Below are positions 10,167 through 17,223 of a DNA stretch of 64,000 bases, piece after piece. The notes beneath the pieces are model-generated. The model did not search any database, had not been told where the DNA came from, and worked only from the letters and a program-made list of their open reading frames with translations. Numbering within the stretch: position 1 is the stretch's first letter; each line of letters opens with the position of its first letter. Where the stretch lies: positions 124,001 through 188,000 of the forward strand of contig JAQGMJ010000040.1 in assembly GCA_028292405.1 (NCBI GenBank), given 5' to 3'. Made by a program: the position numbers and the translations under genes. This stretch comes from Betaproteobacteria bacterium. GTDB taxonomy: Bacteria > Pseudomonadota > Gammaproteobacteria > Burkholderiales > JAEUOS01.

Positions 10167-11234
10167 ATGAAAAGACGTACCTTCCTTACGGCCGCCGCCG
10201 CGGCCGCCGTCGCGCCGCACATCTCGGCTGCTGAACCGCTGAAAATCGGCTTCATCTACTCCGGCCCGATTTCCGACGGCGGCTGGACCTACCAGCACGA
10301 ACTGGCGCGCAAGTCGATCGAAGCCGAGTTCGGCGACAAGATCAAGACCTTCTACGTCGAGAGCGTGCCCGAGAGTGCCGAGGCCGAGCGCTTCATCCGC
10401 CAGTTCGCGATGGACGGCTGCAAGCTGATCTTCACCACTTCCTTCGGCTTCATGGACCCGACCATCAAGGTGGCCAAGCAGTTTCCGAAAGTGATTTTCG
10501 AGCACGCCACCGGCTACAAGCAGGCGCCCAACGTGGGGATTTATCAAACCCGTTTTTACGACGGCGCCTACATGATGGGCGTGCTCGCCGGCAAGATGAC
10601 CAAGACCAACGTGCTGGGCTTCGTCGCCTCCTTCCCGATCCCCGAGGTGCTGCGCAATATCGACGCCTTCACCATCGGCGCGAAAAGCGTCAACCCGGCG
10701 ATCAAGACCAAGGTGGTCTGGGTCAGCACCTGGTTCAACCCGGCGAAGGAACGACAGGCCGCCGAAGCCCTGATCGGCGAAAAAGCAGACGTGCTCTACC
10801 AGAACACCGACTCCCCCGCCGTCATCCAGATCGCGCAGGAAAAGGGCCTGTACGCCTTCGGCCAGGACTCCGACATGTCGAAGTACGGCCCCAAGTCCCA
10901 GCTCTCCGCCAACACCGTCAACTGGGGCGTCTACTACAAGAAGAAGGTTGCCGACGTTCTCGCCGGCAAGTGGAAGTCCGAAGACACCAAATGGGGCATG
11001 AAGGAAGGCATGATCGAACTGGTGGCGCTGAACCCCGCCGTGCCGGCCGACGTCGCCAAGCTCTACGAGACCAAGAAAAAGGCCCTGCTCGATGGCACGC
11101 TGCACACCTTCGGTGGCCCGGTGAAGGACAATACGGGCGCCATCAAGGTCGCCGCCGGGCAAGTGCTGCCGGAGAAGGACCTGTGGTCGCTCACCTGGTA
11201 TGTCGATGGCGTCGAGGGCAGCGTTCCAAAGTAA
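10167..11234 (+). CDS. BMP family ABC transporter substrate-binding protein
   Basis: KIGFIYSGPISDGGWTYQHELARKSIEAEFGDKIKT...IFEHATGYKQAPNVGIYQTRFYDGAYMMGVLAGKMTK. Confidence 0.9.
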   Translation: MKRRTFLTAAAAAAVAPHISAAEPLKIGFIYSGPISDGGWTYQHELARKSIEAEFGDKIKTFYVESVPESAEAERFIRQFAMDGCKLIFTTSFGFMDPTIKVAKQFPKVIFEHATGYKQAPNVGIYQTRFYDGAYMMGVLAGKMTKTNVLGFVASFPIPEVLRNIDAFTIGAKSVNPAIKTKVVWVSTWFNPAKERQAAEALIGEKADVLYQNTDSPAVIQIAQEKGLYAFGQDSDMSKYGPKSQLSANTVNWGVYYKKKVADVLAGKWKSEDTKWGMKEGMIELVALNPAVPADVAKLYETKKKALLDGTLHTFGGPVKDNTGAIKVAAGQVLPEKDLWSLTWYVDGVEGSVPK

Positions 11235-11268
11235 CCCAAGTAAAAACCACCACCGTAACGGAGGCCGC

Positions 11269-11730
11269 ATGACAGCCGAAGACGACGCACGCTATATGCG
11301 CATGGCCATCGATGCTTCGCATGAGGCCTTGCACGAAGGCAACATGCCCTACGGCGCGGTCATGGTGAGCGCCGATGGTGAACTGGTGCATGTGTCACGC
11401 AACAACCAGGTCACCAGCGGCGACTGCACCGGCCACGCCGAAACCGTGCTGATCCGCGAAGTCTGCGCCGCCCATGGCGCAGACAAGCTCGCCGGCGCCA
11501 CCGTCTACGCCAGCGGCGAGCCCTGCGCCATGTGCGCGGGCGCTATCTTCTGGGCGAAGGTGGCGCGGGTGGTGTTCGGCGCCAGCAACGAGAGCATCAT
11601 GTCTGTCTGCGGGCCGCCCACGCTTAGTCTCAACACCGCGGCCGTGCTGGCCGCCGGTTCGCACGCCATCAAGGTCGAAGGGCCGCTGCTGGAAGAAGAA
11701 GCGGTGGCCGTGCTGCGCGAAAAAGCCTGA
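11269..11730 (+). CDS. Nucleoside deaminase (CDA/guanine deaminase-like)
   Basis: Zn motifs GHAETVLIREV and PCAMCAGAIFWA; start ATG at 11269. Confidence 0.9.
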   Translation: MTAEDDARYMRMAIDASHEALHEGNMPYGAVMVSADGELVHVSRNNQVTSGDCTGHAETVLIREVCAAHGADKLAGATVYASGEPCAMCAGAIFWAKVARVVFGASNESIMSVCGPPTLSLNTAAVLAAGSHAIKVEGPLLEEEAVAVLREKA

Positions 11731-11983
11731 CCTGAACGGCAGCGCGAGCCGCAGCAGCACCGCGATGCAACGCCGTCCGAGACGCGCAATTCGTCCAGGT
11801 GAGTAAGACGCCTCCTACGAGGTTATAGGCAACTTCCCGGTACAAGCGGTCGCCAGCCTTCGGCAAACTGTGGTTCATCGCGGTGTTCCCCCAAGTAAGC
11901 ACCGCAAGGTCATCCGGCATGGTCCCCCCCGTGCCGGAATGACCTCGAGTTTGCTAACCTCCCCGGTGAATTCGACTTCATAG

Positions 11984-12018
11984 CGCGGCTGACCTTCGGG
12001 TCCGCCGCGTTTTTTTTC
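11984..12018 (+). terminator. Rho-independent terminator, UUCG tetraloop
   Basis: CGCGGCTGACCTTCGGGTCCGCCGCGTTTTTTTT. Confidence 0.8.
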
Positions 12019-12026
12019 GTCCGGGC

Positions 12027-12932
12027 TTATTCCAGAAACTTCTTGATCGCCACGATGGTCGGCCCCGGTGCTTCTTCCATCAGCCAGTGCCCCGCCTCCG
12101 GCACCACCAGCTCGGTGACATTCGTCGCCGCATTGCGCATCACGATCGCCTCGTTCGCCCCGAACGACTTGGCCCCGCCGATCGCCAGCACCGGCATGGT
12201 CAGCTTGTTGCCCATCACCTTCTGGTTCTGCTCCGCGTCCTGGTTCAGCACCAGGAATTGCGCAAAGGCAGAATGCATCGCCCCCGGGCGCGCATAAAGC
12301 CTGGTGTAGTGCCGCCGCATCCCCTCGTCGAACTTCTTCGGGTCCCCCGCGAACTCGTTCCAGAAGCGGTCCAGGTAAATCCGCTCGCGGCCCGCCACCA
12401 GGCGCTCCGCATCCTTGCCGCCGAAGTTGAAATGCCACAGCGCCGGCAGGCGCACGATCTGGTCCCACGGCGCAATGCCCGGCACCGGCGCATCCATCAC
12501 CACCAGGCGCTCGGTCTTCTCCGGATAGCGCGCCGCCTAAGCGTAGGCCACCATGGTGCCGATGTCGTGGCCCACCACCGCGGCCTGGTCGATCTTCAGC
12601 GCGGTCAGCACCGCGCGCATATCCGCCGCCTGGTTCCACTTGTCATAGCCGCCCTCCGGGTGCGAAGACAACCCCATCCCGCGCAAATCCGGCACCACCA
12701 CCGTACGCGTCTTCGCCAGCTCGGAGGCCAGTGGCGACCACATGTCGCCACTGTCCCCGAAGCCATGAATCAGCAACACCGCCGGCCCCTGGCCGCCGCT
12801 CACCACATGCAGGGTCGCCCCCTGGGCCTCGATCTTCTGGGTCTTGAACGACTTGGGGAACGGCTTCACCTGCGCCACCGCCGGCAAGGCCAGAGCCAAG
12901 GCGACGGCAAACGCGGCTATGTTCTTTATCAT
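12027..12932 (-). pseudogene. Alpha/beta hydrolase (epoxide hydrolase/dehalogenase-like) interrupted by in-frame TAG at 12537-12539
   Basis: MIKNIAAFAVALALALPAVAQ...LLIHGFGDSGDMW...VVGHDIGTMVAYA*AARYPEKTERLVVMDAPVPG...AGHWLMEEAP, same frame on both sides of the stop. Confidence 0.85.
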
Positions 12933-13210
12933 TATTGACTCCTGACCCGGTTGGGGGACGGTCCCTGCGGCCATCGCGACTTGCGCGTGGGAATGCGCCA
13001 GTATGGCAGACCGCGAAAGCGGTGGTTGCAGAATCAGGGTGCCGACGCCAATTTATCTCGTGGCCGCGATCCGGCGGAAATATTCCGGGCAAATGCGGCA
13101 GTTCAAATTGGATTGCGCTTCACGAACGCTCCCCGGTCATCGGACTCAACATGTTGCCGGCCCGAAGATAAGGTCTTGTCTGGGCGCCGCCCGCGGTTTC
13201 TGCTATGACA

Positions 13211-13873
13211 TCAGTGGCAGGTAGCCTGCGTCGAGTCCTCGTCGTCGTCCGGCACCAAGGCAGGCGAGTCGGGCGAGCCGATGGCGTTGAAGACCTTCAA
13301 CGCCGCGAAAGCGTCGTTGGCCGCATAAATCAATTGTTCCGGGCGAAGCTGCCTTGCAGCCCAATTCGACAACGTCACCCGCTTCGACTTGCTCAGCCGC
13401 TGATGGAGCACCACGGCAACGGCCGCCTTGATACCCAACTCGTCCTTGTGCCCGAGGGTTCGCAGCGCATGCGAAAGATCAACGCCCCCACGCAGTTGGA
13501 TGCCAAGGTTGCGAGACAAGGGAAGGCGATCAGAGCGCAATCCAAATCCGACCTTGACGATCTCTTCGGATTCGAGAATCGCCTTCAGGAACGCCAACGC
13601 ATGCGGGTGCTGCACCTGCACGATATAAGCGCTCCCCTGCAGTGCAAACTGGATCACGTGCGGTCCCAGACGAACAACGTCTTTGGCAAACGTAGGTTTT
13701 GATTCGGTATCGAATCCGACGAACCTTTCCCTTTCGATTGCCCGGCGCGCCGCTTCGAAGTCCGCCGCCAGGTCCAGCGTATGGATTTGCTCCAGCTTGA
13801 GGCCCTGAAACAGGGGAAGCAGCAACACCTCCTCGCGGCTGGGGCGAAGCCTGAACGATTTTAGTTGTGTCAT
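13211..13873 (-). CDS. 3'-5' exonuclease, RNase D-like DEDD fold
   Basis: FVGFDTESKPTF, IVKVGFGLRSD, YAANDAFAALKVF. Confidence 0.75.
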   Translation of the reverse strand: MTQLKSFRLRPSREEVLLLPLFQGLKLEQIHTLDLAADFEAARRAIERERFVGFDTESKPTFAKDVVRLGPHVIQFALQGSAYIVQVQHPHALAFLKAILESEEIVKVGFGLRSDRLPLSRNLGIQLRGGVDLSHALRTLGHKDELGIKAAVAVVLHQRLSKSKRVTLSNWAARQLRPEQLIYAANDAFAALKVFNAIGSPDSPALVPDDDEDSTQATCH

Positions 13874-13900
13874 TTTTAGACTAGATGGAGCCGGTAGAAG

Positions 13901-14596
13901 CTATTTATGCTTCTCCATAAATTCCTTGACCGCCTTTTCGGCGCGCGCCACCTGTTCGGAAACGCCCTTGAAAATGAACTGGTAATCGTCGCGGCCAACC
14001 GTGCTCACGGAAAACGTTTCGGCGCCGAACAAATCGCAATAGCGATTGAAAACGTTTCGGGCGCGCTCCAGCAGGGCCTCCATCTCCGAATCTGAAAAAG
14101 GCGCCGGGCCGGACGCAACATCCAGTGCAGTTTTCGCGCTGCGGTGTCCAAGCGCGCCACCCCGAAACTGAACAAGCCTGCGCACCAACGGGTCTTTATG
14201 CTCGCAGGCATGAATGTCGTTATCCAAAGTCGTCGCGTCAAGCATGCCAGGCGTACTTGCCGGACTGTCCTCAAAAGGATTTACCGGCGAGCGATTTTTG
14301 GATGCGGTCTTCTCAAAAGCCTGCAAATTGTCCTTGATCGCTTCCAGCCATCCCAGAAGGTGCAGTGATTTGCCGTCCTTATCGTAGGCCCGGCACAAAT
14401 GCAGCACGGCTGATTCCGCATGCGCATTGAGCGTCAAATACCAGAAGGTATTCGATTGCTGCCCCACGGCTGGCTGCGCCTGCAAGGCCGCCAGAAGGTC
14501 GCAATACAGCTTCCAGTGAACATGCGCATCGGCAATCTCCCTGGAGAGCGCATTGATGAGGCGCCTGAATTCTTCCGGGCTTTTGGAGCGTGCCAT
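13901..14596 (-). CDS. Hypothetical protein, HEPN-like (AbiU2-type resemblance)
   Basis: Helical protein MARSKSPEEFRRLINALSREIADAHVHWKLYCDLLAAL...NTFWYLTLNAHAESAVLHLCRAYDKD with RGGALGH (R-x5-H). Confidence 0.45.
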   Translation of the reverse strand: MARSKSPEEFRRLINALSREIADAHVHWKLYCDLLAALQAQPAVGQQSNTFWYLTLNAHAESAVLHLCRAYDKDGKSLHLLGWLEAIKDNLQAFEKTASKNRSPVNPFEDSPASTPGMLDATTLDNDIHACEHKDPLVRRLVQFRGGALGHRSAKTALDVASGPAPFSDSEMEALLERARNVFNRYCDLFGAETFSVSTVGRDDYQFIFKGVSEQVARAEKAVKEFMEKHK

Positions 14597-14806
14597 GTTT
14601 ATCTGTTCCGAGGAGCGCGATTGGGCGGGTTGCAATCCGCGAGCGATGATCGTAGCACTGCGGGTCTATTCGCGCCGAATGCGTGCTTGAGAGGACTTGC
14701 AGTAACTTTGGGCGATATTCGAAGGTAACTTAGTCAACGCGGCCAAGCTATGTGCTGGATAGCGCTTCGCTGTTCATGGTTCCAAGTTCGAATAATCTTT
14801 GTGATT

Positions 14807-14858
14807 GGTTGCGCCGACGCGATTTGTAAATTGGAGGTAGATTCGCCTGCGCTAACGG
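14807..14858. repeat. Array repeat copy A
   Basis: GGTTGCGCCGACGCGATTTGTAAATTGGAGGTAGATTCGCCTGCGCTAACGG. Confidence 0.85.
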
Positions 14859-15194
14859 TTATGTGAATTGGGACAACTCTAAACCAAGGCCCAGCCGACC
14901 AGCCTCCCCAACCAGCGCCGCAGGAAATCGGTCGAACTGCACAGCCGCATCTCGCCTTTCAATGGCAAAGTCCAAAACGCCGCCGCCGCTTGCGGCGTTC
15001 ATCATCATCCTGATGTCCTCAGCATGGCGTTTGAGGAAAGTAATCGCGTCCTCAACCTGCTTCGACAAATCGCCGACTTCTGCACCGCTAACCTCGAAAT
15101 GCGCGGTGCCGTTCTCGATGCGATATGGCTTCAATGAAACTTGCGGAACCCTGATATCAGAAGGCAGGGTGGATATTCGGAGAATGCAGCTCAT
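14859..15194 (-). CDS. Cassette ORF 1, hypothetical protein
   Basis: 111 aa MSCILRISTLPSDIRVPQVSLKPYRIENGTAHFEVS...LDFAIERRDAAVQFDRFPAALVGEAGRLGLGLELSQF; between repeat copies A and B. Confidence 0.7.
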   Translation of the reverse strand: MSCILRISTLPSDIRVPQVSLKPYRIENGTAHFEVSGAEVGDLSKQVEDAITFLKRHAEDIRMMMNAASGGGVLDFAIERRDAAVQFDRFPAALVGEAGRLGLGLELSQFT

Positions 15195-15230
15195 GAAGGA
15201 CCTTTTCGTAGCGTCTTACGGTGAGGCTAT

Positions 15231-15282
15231 GGTTGCGGTGACCCGCTTACTGAATTGGAGAACAATTCGCCTGCACTAATCG
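15231..15282. repeat. Array repeat copy B
   Basis: GGTTGCGGTGACCCGCTTACTGAATTGGAGAACAATTCGCCTGCACTAATCG. Confidence 0.9.
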
Positions 15283-15653
15283 GCGTTGCGGAAAACGTCC
15301 AGGGCCTCGCGCTGTCTCACTTCAGGCTTCGTTTCGCCAAACGCCACCACTCCGACATCGATGCCATAGATTTCCTCGAGCTCTTTGGAAGAGCTCTCGA
15401 GGTGCAGAATTTCCTCCAGGTCGTGGAGTCCTATTCCCCGATATGTCGTCACATCTCCTGGTCCGTCGTGAATAGCGTCTCCAAAGCCGTCTACCCAGAG
15501 TATTGCTTTTGCATACGCTGCCTCCGCATTTTCCGCAACAAATAATTGCGCGTGCACGAAGTACTTAAAGTGCGTGCGACGACCGGCCTCGACCGTCAAA
15601 TCGATCCATTGGTCTTCTATTTCGACTACGAAGTGGGCTACATAGAGCGGCAT
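15276..15653 (-). CDS. Cassette ORF 2, hypothetical protein
   Basis: 125 aa MPLYVAHFVVEIEDQWIDLTVEAGRRTHFKYFVHAQLFVAENAEAAYAKAI...; stop codon lies inside repeat B. Confidence 0.65.
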   Translation of the reverse strand: MPLYVAHFVVEIEDQWIDLTVEAGRRTHFKYFVHAQLFVAENAEAAYAKAILWVDGFGDAIHDGPGDVTTYRGIGLHDLEEILHLESSSKELEEIYGIDVGVVAFGETKPEVRQREALDVFRNAD

Positions 15654-15682
15654 GACTGTCTTGATCTCGCCTATGGCTGTAT

Positions 15683-15734
15683 GGTTGCGGTGACACGATT
15701 TGGTAACTGTAGAAAGATTCTACTTCGCTAATTG
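15683..15734. repeat. Array repeat copy C
   Basis: GGTTGCGGTGACACGATTTGGTAACTGTAGAAAGATTCTACTTCGCTAATTG. Confidence 0.85.
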
Positions 15735-16015
15735 TCCCGAGTGACGAACTCATCTAACACAGTAAACATTTGGTTTGCAACCGGCGCGAACTTCGGATCA
15801 TCATGTGAGAATGGGTTTGAGTCGATCCATTCAATAAGTACCGCGTCCGGCTTGAGTACCTTATCTCTATTGATCCAGTCAAGCGTGTCTGGGTCCACAT
15901 CAAGATGCTCGTAAGTATCGCCGAGCATCACGATGCGCGCTTTTGCCGATCCGCTCGGGACGGGCACTGTAACGCGATCGCCTAAGCAGACTTCCTGGCC
16001 GTCATGATATTTCAT
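15728..16015 (-). CDS. Cassette ORF 3, hypothetical protein
   Basis: MKYHDGQEVCLGDRVTVPVPSGSAKARIVMLGDTYEHLDVDPDTLDWINRDKVLKPDAVLIEW...; stop inside repeat C. Confidence 0.65.
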   Translation of the reverse strand: MKYHDGQEVCLGDRVTVPVPSGSAKARIVMLGDTYEHLDVDPDTLDWINRDKVLKPDAVLIEWIDSNPFSHDDPKFAPVANQMFTVLDEFVTRDN

Positions 16016-16040
16016 CGTATCTGGCGTCTTGAGATACTTT

Positions 16041-16092
16041 GGTTGCGTTGACCCGCTTACTGCGTTGGAGAACAATTCGACTGCGTTAGTGC
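16041..16092. repeat. Array repeat copy D
   Basis: GGTTGCGTTGACCCGCTTACTGCGTTGGAGAACAATTCGACTGCGTTAGTGC. Confidence 0.9.
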
Positions 16093-16589
16093 CCGGTCTT
16101 TTTCTGCTGGGCTAAGTCTTGAAACCGACGGGCTACTTGATTGCCGGAATCAATAGCCATTGCGGCATCCAGATCCGGAATAGCATGGTCATAGTCGCCT
16201 TTTAAGTAATAGGCGACGCCTCGATCTGTTAACAAAGCGGATGCTCTCAAGCTTTGCGTATTGTCCTTTAGTACCGTGTTTACCCTTAGCGCCTCGCTAA
16301 TATCCAATATGGCACGATCATAATCACGTTTTTTTAACCAGGCTTGCGCGCGGTGCTTCAAAGCATAGATTAATTCTTCGGGGGACGGGCGGGATGCAAT
16401 ATATCTTGTGCATACATCTATCCTTCTATCGGCCTCAAATTGTGAATCAACTACTGCGCACGCGTCAGCGTCGCTACTTTGAGGATAGCCAGGCGTCATT
16501 CCGGCGCAAAGCAAAGCGAGAACAAAAAGGCCTGTCCGGCGATTCGGGATGAAACGCGAGAATCTCCCATTGGCCGGGTCCATTTTCAT
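16086..16589 (-). CDS. Cassette ORF 4, secreted TPR-repeat protein
   Basis: N-terminal hydrophobic segment; AQAWLKKRDYDRAILDISEALR and GVAYYLKGDYDHAIPDLDAAMAID TPR units; stop inside repeat D. Confidence 0.7.
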   Translation of the reverse strand: MKMDPANGRFSRFIPNRRTGLFVLALLCAGMTPGYPQSSDADACAVVDSQFEADRRIDVCTRYIASRPSPEELIYALKHRAQAWLKKRDYDRAILDISEALRVNTVLKDNTQSLRASALLTDRGVAYYLKGDYDHAIPDLDAAMAIDSGNQVARRFQDLAQQKKTGH

Positions 16590-16637
16590 TGCGCTCTCTC
16601 CCTCTGAGATTCATGGCTTATCGAGCATTGATTGACT

Positions 16638-16689
16638 GGTTGCGTAGACCCGCTTTGTTAGTTGGAGACAGATTCGACTTCGATAGTGA
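16638..16689. repeat. Array repeat copy E
   Basis: GGTTGCGTAGACCCGCTTTGTTAGTTGGAGACAGATTCGACTTCGATAGTGA. Confidence 0.9.
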
Positions 16690-16700
16690 CTAGGCGGCCT

Positions 16701-16967
16701 TTATTCAGGCACTTTTCTTTTTAGATTGGAGATCGTCACATCGACCAGCCGCGTATTCCTATTTACGCGTGCCGTACTAATTATTATCGCGTCAGATGGC
16801 CGCTCAGTAGCGACATAGAGTTGGAAAATCCTGTGCTCGTCATCGGGGAAAAATGTGCCTAAGGTGAGGTTTTCCTTCCACTCTTTTGGTACCGATTCAT
16901 AGTCCAGAAGAGCGTCTTGCGTAGCAGAGCGCGCGAGTTCCTGAAGTTCGTCGAGTTCCTTCGACAT
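16701..16967 (-). CDS. Cassette ORF 5, hypothetical protein
   Basis: 88 aa MSKELDELQELARSATQDALLDYESVPKEWKENLTLGTFFPDDEHRIFQLYVATERPSDAIIISTARVNRNTRLVDVTISNLKRKVPE, between repeats E and F. Confidence 0.65.
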   Translation of the reverse strand: MSKELDELQELARSATQDALLDYESVPKEWKENLTLGTFFPDDEHRIFQLYVATERPSDAIIISTARVNRNTRLVDVTISNLKRKVPE

Positions 16968-16980
16968 CCTTAACCTCTCT

Positions 16981-17002
16981 GGTTGCGGAGACCCGCTTTG
17001 AA
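16981..17002. repeat. Array repeat copy F, truncated (first ~20 bp only)
   Basis: GGTTGCGGAGACCCGCTTTGAA, then divergent sequence. Confidence 0.75.
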
Positions 17003-17223
17003 CCTGTCACGCGCATTATATTGATACGGCGGAACAAGCCTCGGCAAATATCTTAAGCCCGTCCCGGCCGATTGCTTATCTTGCCCGGCGCTGCAAGCAA
17101 AAAAACGTCGATCTGATTGTTTTTATTAAGTTTTATGAGTGCCTCGCGCTGTTGAAAATCAACCACACTTAGTTCATCGACCTGCGTATCTTTGGTTCTC
17201 AGTGATCTATTACTGGAGCCGCC

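Noticed and set aside
12537-12539. In-frame TAG read as pyrrolysine or programmed read-through
   Set aside because: No Pyl system expected in this lineage and no recoding element recognised; a nonsense mutation or sequencing error is simpler.
11875-12639. 254-aa minus-strand ORF overlapping the hydrolase pseudogene
   Set aside because: Out-of-frame Gly/Arg-rich translation; the hydrolase frame carries the real motifs.
15252-15268. GAATTG-GAGAA-CAATTC hairpin in repeat copy B as a conserved attC-like stem
   Set aside because: The stem is not kept at the same position in copies A, C, D and E (copy C has a different offset stem GTAGAA/TTCTAC), so it is not convincing conserved structure.
14807-17002. 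CRISPR array
   Set aside because: Intervals are 340-600 bp and contain ORFs; repeats are ~50 bp and divergent; no cas genes.
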